From Limnoperna fortunei (taxonomy: Eukaryota > Mollusca > Bivalvia > Mytilida > Modiolidae), in NCBI GenBank assembly GCA_944474755.1, contig OX104115.1:31418043-31482042 (forward strand): DNA of 64,000 nucleotides. Direction: 5' to 3'. The notes under the pieces are model-generated. The model was not told the origin of the DNA. It made no database searches and saw only the letters and a program-made list of their open reading frames with translations. Shown here piece by piece: positions 24,444-36,085 of the stretch; position 1 is the stretch's first letter; each line of letters starts with the position of its first letter. A program made the translations under genes and the position numbers.

Positions 24444-24657
24444 GCACTGTTTGTTTTCTAATTCTTAATATCTTCTTTCATCTCTAGATGTTTGTTAAAT
24501 TTTATCTATATAAATCGAATATGTCAATTCCCGCCATATGAATAGAAATAATGCACTGTTTGTTTTCTAATTCTGAATATCTTGGTTTAGACTAGATGTT
24601 TGTTAAATTTTATCTACATAAATCGAATATGTTAGTTCCTGCCATATGAATAGAATA
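24444..24657. repeat. Two-copy tandem duplication, 109-bp period
   Basis: gcactgtttgttttctaatt begins at 24444 and again at 24553. Both copies run through tagatgtttgttaaatttta to gccatatgaatagaa, with a few substitutions. Confidence 0.9.
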
Positions 24658-25001
24658 TTACCATTATGCCACCAGTGTTAACAAACGAGGCGTAAGATAT
24701 CGAAAGAACTGGTATTATGTCAACAAAACTGCAAAGAATGTAGTCGTAAGAGTCACTACAACTTTTGCGCAAAGTGTGCTATCGTAATTGTACAATTCTT
24801 TAAAAAATAATTTAAGGTTACAATTGGCATACGGTTAATAATTTTCTTACTACATAACTTATGTCTAACTTATATCTAATAAATAACGCAGGAAACTATT
24901 TAACCTACTCAGGATATATGTATTACAAAGAAAAACAGTTTATCTACGCTTTAAATAAAAAAAACAAACAGCTCATGTTGATTAGATGCAGTTTTCTGAT
25001 A

Positions 25002-25213
25002 AAATGATTTTCAAAATAGGTTTTATTGAAAGTGAAAAAGGAAATATTATTTCCTGATGTAAATGATTACTTATTTTGGAAGAATAATTTTATCTGATGA
25101 TTTTTTTCCAAAAATTCCTTTTATTGGAAGAGAAAAAGGAAATGTTATTTCCTGATGAAGATGATTACTTATTTTCGAATAGTTTTATCTGATGATTTTT
25201 TTCCAAAAATGAC
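25002..25213. repeat. Two-copy tandem duplication, about 107-bp period
   Basis: Both copies contain gaaaaaggaaat(a/g)ttatttcc, gatgattacttatttt or a close variant, and tttatctgatgatttttttc. Confidence 0.88.
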
Positions 25214-25224
25214 TATCCTACTTA

Positions 25225-26065
25225 GCTCACGTCAGGTGAGCTGATGTAATCACTTTTCATCATCTTTGTCGTCGTCTGTAAAATTTTTACATTTTAATCT
25301 TCTTTTCTGAAACCACTTGGCCAATTAAAACCACTTAGCCATTATGTTCATTAGATGGACATTTACAAAGTTTGTGTTTTGTATTTGGATTGAAAACCTA
25401 ATATGGCCGGCATCGCAGGACTTATTTTAACATGGGACCCTATGGGAAAAAAGTTGCAAAAGACTTCTTCTCTGAAACCGGTTAACCAATCAAAACAAAA
25501 CTTACTAGAAATATTTCTTGGATGTTCCTTTATAAAAGTTCATATTTTAAATACCAATCGGAAATTCGAAATAGATGCCACGGCAGAATTTAGTTTAACA
25601 TAGGACCATACGGGAAAAATGTTTAAAACCGGTTAACGAATGGAAACAAAACTTACTTTGGATAGTTCTTTATAAACCTTATGTTGTTATGCCAATTGGG
25701 AATTTAAAATGGCTGCCACATAAGGTTTTACACGAGTCCCTAAGGGAAAAAGTTTAAAGGCTTCATCTCTGAAACAGATTAACCAATGGTAACAGAACTT
25801 ACTAGCAATATTGTTTAAATGGTCCTCTTTGAATTTTATGTTTTTATACCAAATGGAAAATCAAAATGGCCACCTATGGGAAAAAAGTTTTAATCTTTTT
25901 TATTGCCGATTGGAAGTTCAAGATGGCAGCCACTGCAGGACTTAGTTTAACAAAGTACTCTATAGGTAATTTATTTTTTGGATCTTCTTCACTGTAAGCG
26001 GTTAACCGATGGAAACAAAACCTTCAAGCAATATTATTTGGATGGTATTGAAAATTACAGGACTT
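25225..26065 (+). repeat. Degenerate tandem repeat array, about 170-bp units (bivalve type)
   Basis: After a lead-in gtcaggtgagctgatgtaat, about four diverged units repeat the order: atggc(c/t)g(g/c)c, gcaggacttattttaacatg, ccctatgggaaaaaagtt, cttcttctctgaaaccggtt, aaccaatggaaacaaaactt, then ttggatggtcctttataaa-like. This matches a repeat very common in bivalve genomes. The internal 66-codon frame is part of the repeat. Confidence 0.75.
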
Positions 26066-26404
26066 AATTTAAGACAAAGGAAAGCCATCATTCATTGCAT
26101 ATAAAATCATATGAGCGATACAGGCTCTTAAGATCTTTTGGTTTTAGCTTGTCCCTCCGGGCTTTAAATAAATCGTTTTTAGATAAATACGAATGCAACA
26201 AATGCTACAGTGATACAGTGATGGAGAAGCTCTTTACCAATTATTTTAAAAGTTTATACATACTAATAAAACCTTGTCAAAATAAGGTCAAATTATAGGC
26301 CATCTGGAAAGTGACAGATTACATATGATTTTTATCATTCTGATTAGAATTGCTGATTATCATACTATTTTATCCAATCACATAGTGGTATATTCTTACC
26401 GGTT

Positions 26405-26405
<1 letters not shown>

Positions 26406-26440
<35 letters not shown>

Positions 26441-26441
26441 C
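26406..26441. repeat. Poly-T run
   Basis: About 35 consecutive T. Next to it (26.45-26.50 kb) is a degraded copy of the cagcaagcaatatttcagct repeat motif in direct orientation, so it may be the oligo tail of that insertion. Confidence 0.85.
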
Positions 26442-26499
26442 ATTGATTGTTGTTTTACGTTCAGGAAGCAATATAATGCTATATTCAGGACATGAAAAT

Positions 26500-27180
26500 T
26501 AAATAAATTATTATATACATGTAGTAATAATTTTTCAATATTTGATTTTATATAGGAATAAAGTGCAATACATTTTCATTATCTAAATACGTCTCGATCT
26601 TTTATGTAATTTCCGGGAAAAGTACAGATGTTCTCCGCACGGAAATGAATTCGATTGTCGATTAAAGTTGTTCAAAAATTCATAGACCAACAAACGAACA
26701 AAGGAAGAAATCGACTGTAAACTGTATGAAACCAAATACTGACAAAGTGATAATATGATAATACTTGGCTTAGTAAAATAGTACTAAATCGCAAAAATTA
26801 TGAATAATCACTTAAAAGCACCCGACAAATAATTACTATATAATTAAAGGGTTATTGCATGAATATATTAATTATTTGGTAATTGTTTGACTGCCCAACA
26901 GGGCTTAGTGTCCCAAAGTAATATACATATTTATTTATTAGGTGATTCAACTGATTTTAATTAAAGAATCAATTTCATTAAAGCTATCATAGCAGCAGTC
27001 GACTGAATACAGTGTTGAGATCTACGGGGCTATGTTAAATTTGATGTTTATAAGAGCTGTTTAAATTGAAGGTTTTGAAAAGTGCCTTATTTTTTATTAG
27101 GGAAGAAAGTTTTGATTTAGTAATGTAATCTTAAGATAAGTAATCTTGAGACCTCGACAATTCCTTTGTTATCCATTATT
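26500..27180. other. AT-rich stretch without recognised features
   Basis: Nothing supported on either strand. Confidence 0.5.
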
Positions 27181-27239
27181 GGGGAAGACGAATGGTGCGG
27201 TCATGGTCTCATGCGATGTCCCTTTCCGCCTGTATACAC

Positions 27240-28300
27240 GTTAAGACGAATGTGAAATCCCCTTCTTGGTTTTAATGTATCAATTTGATTGCCCGAAATA
27301 GTCTAAACATTTCTGTTGTCCAAACTACCGAATTTCTTATGAAAATGAATTGTGTTCCTTTTTGGATAACGATAGATATTTTTAGATTCCTTTGTTTTGT
27401 TTTGGTGATTTTTATTATAATTATTATTTTTATTTTTTGTGCTGCTTGGTTTTTTTTTTGTTAAATGCCTAGGACGTGGAAGTCTGAGATGTTAAAGATT
27501 TCGGAAATGATGTGATAATTTTGTTAGTAGTCGGACATTCCCTTTTTACCAATAAGCCTGGTGATCATTGTTTGTGTTTCAGATGTTGCATTAACACAGT
27601 TTGTCACACTTGCATATGCGATGTTGTTATCGGTCTTCAATTTTTTAATGTCTTAAATGTTTTAAATGTTGACAATTTGTACATTTAAAGCCCACATGCC
27701 TTACTAATGCACATCTAAAGCACATCTGTGTACTTTTCACTGTCCCTTACCTTGCCTAAACGTTTTTTTGTTTGGTTACATAATGATCGTCAGTCAGTTC
27801 GGCGAGATCATCATCTTCATAATGAATTATTTGTTGAGTTCATTGTCCTATAGGGAGAGGCCGTACTTTCAAATTGACCAATTTTGTTAAGTTTTAGTTG
27901 ATTAAAGGACTGTCGTTTTTTTATTGCATTCCATTCTATAACGGCGTGGGAAACCGAACATTGATTAGATTACTTGACAAAACAATACATGTATATCTTG
28001 GTCTTAATCTATTACGTTTTTAAGCGTAAAATCATTTTTGGACCTCTTTGTATAAATTGGGGTTTTAAGAGGACATGCTGATAGAAAAGAGTTTTAACAC
28101 CCTTATCCCCACCCAACACGAATTGCCAACAGGAGCGTTTCTAGTACTCTAATGATCTACAGCCGAAAATATAAGGTGTTCTAAAGGTGGTATAATCAAA
28201 CAGACGTATTTTGCAATTACCAAGGACAAACGTTCAAAATTTTGTCCAGTTGATTGACCGTCGTGTAATCGACACGGTCGAAACATGTTGCCTCTATTAA
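27240..28300 (-). mobile_element. Decayed LINE ORF1-region copy, related to 6.5-7.8 kb
   Basis: aggacgtggaagtctgagat and gttaaagatttcggaa at 27.47 kb parallel aagacgtagaggtttgggat and gttgaagatttacgga at 6.66 kb. The order of shared pieces continues to 28.2 kb. It has more stops than the 6.9 kb copy and no intact zinc knuckle. Confidence 0.5.
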
Positions 28301-28544
28301 TAACCTCTTACTACAAGCTGAGGATTTTGAGGGACCAATCCCCGATTCCATACGGGGTTATTCGTTCCGATGTTTGGAGTTAGGAGGGCATGAAATGGTG
28401 AAAAATTGCTAACCGTAGCAACATTCAAACAAAGTAGCATTGCTGTATATTTATAGCTTGAATAAAAATAATTGTTAAATTCTTTTAAAAATTTGATTTT
28501 AAAAATGCTTATTACATGCACATATGTTTGATTAATTGTATGTT

Positions 28545-29110
28545 TGCTCTACGTCCAGCGAGCAGTATTTCAGATATATTCAGGACCAGAACAAGTTAAC
28601 AAACAATCGATCAATAAAAAAGAGTCGGAATAGCACAGTTAACACAATTTAGACTGCCATTGGAAAAGTATGGAATTTGGGTAGAGGCGGAGAATTTAGC
28701 CTTTTGTAGCAGCTATATTCAGTCTACTCGAATAAAACTTCATCAAAAATACGAAGGTTAATACAATTTACTACGCCAGTCGCGCGTTTCGTCTAATTAA
28801 GACTCATCAGTGGCGCTTAAACCCAATCAATATTTAAATTCCAAATGAATAAAATGTTGTAGAGCTTTTATCATTAAAAATTTCCAAAACGTTTTGCCAA
28901 ATACGGCTAAGACTATCTATATCTCGAAAATAGGAAAACCTTAGAATTAAAAATAATTTTCGAAATTTTAGGGCAGGAAATTGAGACAATGGCTATATCA
29001 ATAAAGGAATCAATCGAAGTCTACAAAAGGGGTCTTTATCGTGCAATGAACGTTTCACTCTTCAAACACGTTACCCACTACGGTCAGCGGTCAGACTTTC
29101 CGTACTATGA
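28545..29110 (+). repeat. Bivalve repeat (host element) split by an insertion
   Basis: The 5' half (28545-28727) has gtccagcgagcagtatttca, aggaccagaacaagtt, gccattggaaaagtatgg and cttttgtagcagcta. The 3' half resumes at 29025 with aaaaggggtctttatcgtg and acccactacggtcagc. Uninterrupted copies at 39.00-39.44 kb and 35.82-36.08 kb show the two halves belong together. Confidence 0.75.
28728..29017 (+). mobile_element. Mussel-type repeat nested in another repeat, with a 7-bp target duplication
   Basis: agtctac flanks the insertion at 28721-28727 and 29018-29024. The inserted piece contains cgccagtcgcgcgtttcgtc and agactcatcagtggcgct, a motif I associate with Mytilus genomes, followed by AT-rich sequence. 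It separates the halves of the surrounding repeat. Confidence 0.7.
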
Positions 29111-29980
29111 TCCGATCTATGTTTCTTTCTACGAAGTAATCCAGTATCACAATGACACATAAATCTTATAGCGATTTCCAAATTACAAAACAAAACCATT
29201 TTGTAAATAACCCGTTTTCAGATGTCAAAAAGATGTCATCATATTTAATCAAGCTAAGGGATACATTAAAAGGTTGGCCTCTCGAAAATGTATACGTTGT
29301 GTCGTCACTAAAGTTGATTAAACTTTATCTGACAGCACACGGCATTTTAGCTCTTTTTTAAAAACAGCATATTAAAACGTCTGCCAAATTTGTTGCCCTA
29401 AATATAAAAGACACTGCTAGGTACATGTTCATTGTTCTATTAATTGTATCTCTTGAATTAAGAGTTTAAGCCCCAAAGTGTAAAAGAAACGTGAAGAAAT
29501 GTTTTACTACAGAGAGTTTTTTCAACAATTCGAAATATTCTAACTGTGGATTACAACGAGAAGCAGTTTTCTACGCTTTTAAGCCAAAAGGATTAATACA
29601 CAAGATAATAAACAATTTCCTGTTTAAATGTATGTCATGGCAACGTTTTTATTAAGTTCAAAAGGAAATATCACTTTCCATTTTCAACAATAACTTATTT
29701 GGAAAAATAATTTATCTGGTACCAAACCTATAATTATCCATTATAAATTTCTGTAATGGTATATTAGTCAAGTGTAAATATGAAGTGTTCTTGTATTGGT
29801 TGAAATGTTATATATAATGTTTTAGAAGTACTATTTTGTTACTTCTAAAAAAGAACCAATTTAAAATATAATAATTAGCTTTATTTTATTTTCACTCATG
29901 TGCATCTATGATACATAATAACAAATGGATGTACAGTGTAACATGATACAAAAATAAGGTTAACTAGTAATGTGTTTAAC
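29111..29980. other. AT-rich stretch without recognised features
   Basis: One 69-codon ATG frame (29.15-29.36 kb) shows no domain. No mobile-element signature seen. Confidence 0.45.
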
Positions 29981-31033
29981 TGATAACACAAATGTCTCCC
30001 CAAACGAACCTCCATTGCCACTTAAAACTAAACTCGAGCATGTTAAAAACCACGATAATGCATTGTATTATATAATGACCATGTTTCCATAGAAGAGTCA
30101 GCCATTTTGAAAATTCCACAAAATGATTGCAAAACGTGTTCCATTGCATCTTACAAAAACTGTGCGAACAAGAACGGAACGAAAAAGGAAAAATATAATA
30201 GGAAACCAAACGTTTATGAGACATAGTAGATGATACCTTTTACAGCGGTAGTTAACCTTGGGGATAACGCGGTTTGATATTACAAAATCGTACACAATCA
30301 GTCGTTTTAATAGCAAATAGATAAAAAACAATAGTGAGTTTTTGTAAGCATTTAATTTGTTTGGTTTTAACGCTTATATTTTGACTGAAATAATTATAAA
30401 AATATTCAGAACTATATTATTTGGTGTGTAGAGAATTATTTAAAATATAATTTATTGCAAAATCCAAAATAAACAATCTTAATGGTAAATAAATACGTTA
30501 AATAACATACAATTGCTACTTGCGAATAAACAACTTATGTAATGGTTGTGTTGGCTCTCAGTTAATATTGCAAACAAGGAAACGTGTCTTCTCATTTTAT
30601 TTTGTTTGCTAATTTAATTCTTTGCATTCTTTGGAAACCACCGAATCACGAACTAACAAATCCACTTACATGTAACTTTTCACCAAATCACACAATAGCA
30701 AAAATTACTCCAACTTACAGAAAATAAAATTATGAAATGACTTAAATGGTAATTAATAATAACTTCAAAAATTGCTAACATCGGAATAAATGGTTTAGAA
30801 ATCATGTCAGATAAAAGTATTATATCGTTAAGAAAATTCTACTTGACATATTTTTTTAAATAGTTACATTATTGTTCATTCGGTCTCTATCCACCACAGT
30901 TTTCTAATAAACAACATCAATTTGTATTGATTACAAATGATGATTGAATCCATAAAACTTTGTTACTTTCTATGACGTAAAACGTTTTTGGTAAAACATG
31001 TCCCATAGACATCCATTCTGACCCTGTAGTTGT

Positions 31034-31147
31034 GAATTGCATAATTAGAATGGATGCGTGCCGTTTTGGTTGCGAATTGCATAATTAGAATGGATGCGTG
31101 CCGTTTTGGTTGCGAATTGCATAATTAGAATGGATGCGTGCCGTTTT
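31034..31147. repeat. Three-copy 40-bp tandem repeat
   Basis: gaattgcataattagaatgg recurs at 31034, 31074 and 31114 with identical following sequence (atgcgtgccgtttt). It lies in the part of copy 1 that is missing from copy 2 of the segmental duplication. Confidence 0.95.
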
Positions 31148-31181
31148 TTACAAATAACACTAGAGAGTGTTATTTCGCTGA

Positions 31182-31345
31182 AGTGTTTCAGCTATGTCGA
31201 CGAGTGCCTTTTTTATTTTGGGAGGAAGCAGGAGCCCTCGTAGAAAACGCTCACCATCGGTAGGTTGATTAATTGATTGAATATTTGCTTAACGTCCAGC
31301 GAGTATTTCAGCAAGGCGGTAACTCCTTTAACAAATCTTATAATG
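31182..31345 (-). repeat. SINE/repeat fragments beside the GPCR pseudogene
   Basis: ttttgggaggaagcaggagc and accatcggtagg are degraded relatives of the SINE core (gggaggaagccggagtaccc). They are followed by gcttaacgtccagcgagtat, the common repeat motif. The same pair is duplicated at 34.08-34.20 kb. Confidence 0.6.
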
Positions 31346-31643
31346 ACCTGACAAACCCCCTCCCTCCAACGAGAGGAAATCCCCTATTCGACACCTGGGA
31401 AGACTGGCCATCTCTGTGTCGAACACTGGGAATCCACCCACTCGGAAAACTGCCATTTCTTGTCAACCAAGACAGGTTCTAAACAAGTTCAATTCTTGTT
31501 GGTAGCTTAAAAGAGAATATTAACTGTATTAAACTATATACAAAACAAATTTACCACTTTTGTATATTTTGTTATTTGAATCTTGTCATTTTGTCAACTG
31601 ATCTAAAGTATAAAAATCAATTTGGTTTTGTTGCTTTCTTCAC

Positions 31644-32705
31644 TTAAGTTCTTTTCTTGTATAACCTTAAACATTCTTCTCTGAAAAGGTCGTCTGACAA
31701 GAAGAAGACGACTGGATTAACTGCATTGTTAATGAAAAAAGCCCGAGAAAATATGTTGTTTGCAGGACTAGATATCACAGGGTAAGCGGCACCAACCACG
31801 TTATATAACATAAATATTAAACATCCTGTGAACGAAATTGCGGTTGCCGTTATCAAACCAAACGTGAGTTTTCGTCCCTTTTCGTACCCCTTGTGTTTGC
31901 CCAATTGTTCTGTCTGTACTTTGTTCGTATTTGATTTGGATTCGACTCTGATCTCAGAAAGGTCTTCTGCGTTTGTTGAGAATAGAACTGACGACTCTTT
32001 CTGAATGTTGTCTTTTGGGTTCCTGTACGTTGTTGTTCTCTGTTTTGTATGCATTGCATATAGCAATTTTACTTAGCACACTGTACATGTTATTAAGAAA
32101 GAACAACTAAGTAAAGTCACTACACCTGCATATGCCATGTGATGTGCTACGTTTTGATACTTCGACAAAAAAACGCAATCTGCACCATTTGGTTCTAAAA
32201 AATAATTTGTATCTGCACCAATAAAAAATATTATAGGTACTGATAGCGCTGTACATATTCCAACAATTATTAATGAAATTTTGTTTAAACTAATATTTGG
32301 TTTTGCAGTTAGTCCTGAAAGGTTCATCCTTGTATATCTGTGGTACGCTATGGCTGCTAAAAAAGCTAACGAAGATAACGAAACGGCATGGGTTAAAAAC
32401 CGGAAAAATTTACATGCTTCTGAAGAACTAAATGTATAGGTTAACCGGATAACTACGATCTCAAATGGCATACAAGCTATGCAGGCAATTAAATCAATTG
32501 CAGAAAGCCAAATGATGAAAACTCTTACTGCCCGTTTCGCCATCTGCTTCGATAATTTATAAACTAGTAATATATGAATGTTTCCAATAGCACCAACTAT
32601 AGCGAGTATAGACAAATATATGACACCTGGAATACCCTTTTCACGAAAATATTCCTCCTTAATTTCATCTAAAGTTGGAACATCTGTATAATTTGAAACA
32701 TTCAT
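31644..32705 (-). pseudogene. Class A (rhodopsin-like) GPCR with one in-frame stop codon
   Basis: A single-exon receptor-like frame of about 353 codons, starting at ATG 32705 (MNVSNYTDVP; sites NVS and NYT look like N-glycosylation sequons). In order: TM1 with GAIGNIHILLVYKL (Asn of GN = 1.50), TM2 with LSAIDLIACIACMPFE (Asp 2.50), a Cys before TM3 (SSEACKFFRF), TM3 ending AIAYHRYTRM (HRY in place of DRY), TM4, TM5, a long intracellular loop 3, TM6 GLITATAISFTGCLIFML, and TM7 with NPVVFFLSDDLF (NPxxF variant of NPxxY). A TAA at 32073-32075 interrupts TM5 after LITCTVC; the frame continues unchanged with VKLLYAMHTKQ. The stop sits about where Tyr 5.58 is expected, one base from TAT/TAC. Ligand unknown, probably a peptide-like receptor. 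It could be a recent null allele, a sequencing error or a true pseudogene. An AG acceptor-like site lies just upstream of the ATG (tactaaatttcag), so a 5' non-coding exon is possible. Confidence 0.85.
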
Positions 32706-34070
32706 ATTTTTGTTGCTGGTAGGTATTCTGAAATTTAGTAAAAACAAATAACTGAGTTGGTTTAAAATCCATTCTTAACAACTAATTAAAAAGAATCCAG
32801 TATCTTGGCCACAATACGTTGACTTTTAATCATTGCAAACATCAACTTAATATTTTTTACGTCATGCGTTCTAATGTTAGTACTCTTTTGAATAATTAGC
32901 TTACAATCCGTATTGGTTTATTCAGATTAAACATACAAACTATAACAATTTAAACTTGATTTCAAATACGACATTTACCTGTATTGATAATTCAATAACA
33001 ATGAAAAATATTCTCAAAAAGACCTTACATTAGTTATTCACATGTGGTTATTCAGTCCAATGGCAGACAAAAACTAGCGTGTTGCTTTTTGTCCATAAAT
33101 TTATTTCCTGGTAATATTGATTTTTTTTAATCCATCATTTAAGGTTGTTTTCTGAGAAAAAAATCAATATTAACTTGTATCACATATAGATATCTCAAAG
33201 ATGGCTAAACAAAACAGAAATGTTTGCAAAACGTAAATGTTTTGCGACCATATGAGAAGTAAAGCTGGACCGACACTATTTGGATAGGACTGTATTAATT
33301 CATTAAGGCACAAATGTCTCCCAAACGAACCTCCGTTGCCACTTTAATCTAAACTCGAGCATGTAAAAAAAACACGATAATGCAATGTATTATATAATGA
33401 CCATGTTTCCATGGAAAGACCAGCCATTTTGAAAATTCCAAAAATTGATGGCAAAACGTGTTCCATTGCATCTTACAAAAACTGTGCGAACAAGAACGGA
33501 AAGAAAAAGGAAGAAAAATGATAAGAAAGCAAACGTTTAGGAGACATAGTAGATGATACCTTTTACAGCGGTAGTTAACCTTGTGTTTTTAATAGCAAAT
33601 AGTTAAAAAGAAACAATATTGAGTTTTTGTAAGCGTTTAACTTGTATGGTTTTAACGCTTATATTTTGACGGAAACAATTATAAAAATATTCAGACCTAT
33701 ATTGTTTTTGATGTATAGAGAATTATTTAAAATATAATTAATTGCAAAATCCAAAATAAACAATCTTGACGGTAAATTAATACGTAAATATACAATTGCT
33801 ATTGCGCCAATAAACAACTTAATATGTAATTGCTGTGTTGGCTCTCAGTTAGTATTGCAAACAAGGAAACGTGTTTTCTCATTTTATTTTGTTTGCTAAT
33901 TCAATTCTTTGCATTCTTTGGAAACCACCGAATCAGGAACTAACGAATCCACTAACATGTAACTTTTCACCAATTCACACAATAGCAAAAACTACTCCAA
34001 CTTACAGAAAATAAAATTATGAAATGACTTGAGGATTAACCATATTTTAGATGGTAATTAATAATTATCT

Positions 34071-34205
34071 AAAGTGTTTCAGCCTTTTTTATTTTGGGAG
34101 GAAGCAGGAGCCCTCGTAGAAAATCATCACCATCGGTAGATTGATTAATTGATTGAATATTTGCTTAACGTCCAGCGAGCAGTATTTCAGCTATTATCAA
34201 GGCGG
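34071..34205 (-). repeat. SINE/repeat fragments, second copy
   Basis: Direct duplicate of 31182-31345, with ttttgggaggaagcaggagc and gcttaacgtccagcgagcag. Part of the segmental duplication. Confidence 0.6.
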
Positions 34206-34530
34206 TAAGACTTTTACACAAATCTTATAATGACCAGACAAAACCCATCCTTCCAACGACAGTACCTCCCCTATCCGACACCTGGGAAGACTAGCCATCT
34301 TTGTGTCGAACACTGGGAATCCCCCCATTCGGAAAACTGCCATTCCTTGTCAACTAAGACAGGTTCTAAACAATTTCAATTCTTGTTGGTAGCTTAAAAG
34401 AGAATATTAATTGTATTAAACTAAATACAACACAAATTTACCACATTTGTATATTTTGTTATTTGAATCTTGTCATTTTGTCAACTTATCTAAAGTATAC
34501 AAATCAATTTGGTTTTGTTTCTTTCTTCCC

Positions 34531-34760
34531 TTAAGTTCTTTTCTTGTATAACCTTAAACATTCTTCTCTGAAAATGTCGTCTAACAAGAAGAAGACGACT
34601 GGATTAACTCCATTGTTAATGAAGAAAGCCCGAGACAATATGCTGTTTGCAGGACTAGATATCACAGGGTAAGCGAAACCAACCACGTTATATAACATAA
34701 ATATTAAACATCCTGTGAACGAAATTGCGGTTGCCGTTATCAAACCAATCGTTAGTTTAT
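34531..34760 (-). pseudogene. Truncated GPCR duplicate (TM6-TM7 only)
   Basis: This encodes ITATAISFTGCLIFMLYN, then ANSILSRAFFINNGVNPVVF and the C-terminal tail ECLRLYKKRT, nearly identical to the end of the receptor at 31.6-32.7 kb. Everything upstream of TM6 was lost by the deletion in copy 2; at the junction tcccttttc is followed directly by aatattaac, which in copy 1 lies 1.3 kb away. Residue changes (GAAYP to GFAYP, SDDLF to LDDIF) show it has diverged since duplication. It cannot encode a receptor. Confidence 0.9.
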
Positions 34761-34906
34761 TCCCTTTTCAATATTAACTTGTATCACATATAGATATCTC
34801 AAAGATGGCTAACAAAACCTTAATATTTGTAAAACGTATATGTTTTGCTACCATATGAGAAGTAAAGCTGGACCGACACTATTTGGATAGGACTGAATTA
34901 ATTCAT

Positions 34907-35815
34907 TGTTTGTCGTCTTGACATTCGACACCTGAAAAAGTCGATGGAATTTGTTTTTAAACTAGATCTAACCAAATTAGGAATTGGTAACAGAATATTG
35001 TCACGGTCTGCCAAAAAAATAGGATAGATCAGCGTGACAAAAAATAAGAATATAGTTATCAAGGAAAGTATAATAACGAATCTAAAGAGTAACAAATAGC
35101 TTATTTAGGAGTCTTGCAATAATTTTTCTGGTTCTGTACTTCCGACCTATTTGATATATCTCCAAGTATCAATTAAAAACTCCATGCGAGTAATTACATT
35201 TTTAAAACTCATCTACTCCTTTATTTACAGGTACAGCTAAATCTTTAAAAAAATCATACGTTTATATACATAAATATTTCAAATTACTCTGAAATGTATA
35301 GGTTACCAAAAACCATCATCTTCAATGATTTCAACACGACGCAAATTATTGATATGCAGTTTATGGGTAAAAATGAGGTCTAGGAAACGTTTTAATTTTC
35401 AATTTCTGCAGGAAGTAAAATTTCCTGATGTTAATGATATTTTATTTCAAAACAAAAAATTATCTGATGAAATCGTAGTCCATTTCAAGACAAATTATAT
35501 TTGTTCCAGAATCCTCCCATATATGAGATCAATCGGAGGATACACATGTGTTTATAATGTTTCAATACCACCTAGATGAATTACCAAATTAATTATATCG
35601 ATTCTTGTGCAATGCATCAATATGGGAAAGAAATGTGAATGCGAAAGATGCATACTCCAATGCCCTTAATCGTAAATATATGCTACGAGTTAATCGAACA
35701 TTGCCGCGACATATTAAAATAAAAAATGTAGGTTTTAATAATACTTCAAAAGACATATATGTCTTATGTATTGAACTCTATTGCACATTAATAGATGACT
35801 TCTAATTAGACCTAT
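34907..35815. other. Region with short, unrecognised open frames
   Basis: Frames at 34898-35095 (-, hydrophobic N-terminus), 35325-35579 (+) and 35605-35805 (+) have protein-like composition but no motif I recognise. They could be exons or element debris; I cannot support a gene. Confidence 0.3.
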
Positions 35816-36085
35816 TGGCAAATATATTGACTGCCACTGGATAAGTCTGGGGCACGGGAAGTGGCAAAAAATGTAGACTTGTAAACTTTAGGAGCATCAA
35901 CAACTATATATTATACTCTTGCCGACATCTACAAAGGTTTTTTTTGCAAGAAGCGCGGCACTCTTAATACATGTTACCCACTGTGTTGCGCAGTAATGCT
36001 TTCCGTATTATTACCTGACAACACCCTGTATTATATGTAATTTGGGCAGCTCCGTGAACCCTTACAGTATGGCCCCAGTCTATAA
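35816..36085 (+). repeat. Bivalve repeat copy (same family as 28.5 and 39.0 kb)
   Basis: gactgccactggataagtct, then gccgacatctacaaaggt, gttacccactgtgttgcgca and gtaatgctttccgtatta follow the family order. A ctatggccccagtct-like end is near 36.08 kb. Confidence 0.65.

Larger units (their letters stand above)
29988..34906. repeat. Tandem segmental duplication containing a GPCR gene
   Basis: Copy 1 is 29988-33305 and copy 2 is 33309-34906, in direct orientation. Colinear blocks: 29988-30770 with 33309-34068; 31182-31867 with 34071-34758; 33165-33305 with 34769-34906. Copy 2 lacks about 0.4 kb (30771-31181) and about 1.3 kb (31868-33164), the latter removing most of the GPCR coding region. The blocks have clear but limited divergence, so the duplication is fairly recent. 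Confidence 0.92.

Noticed and set aside
34898..35095. Hydrophobic minus frame beside the GPCR duplicate, possibly another receptor piece
   Set aside because: It does not match any part of the receptor at 31.6-32.7 kb and has no GPCR motif.
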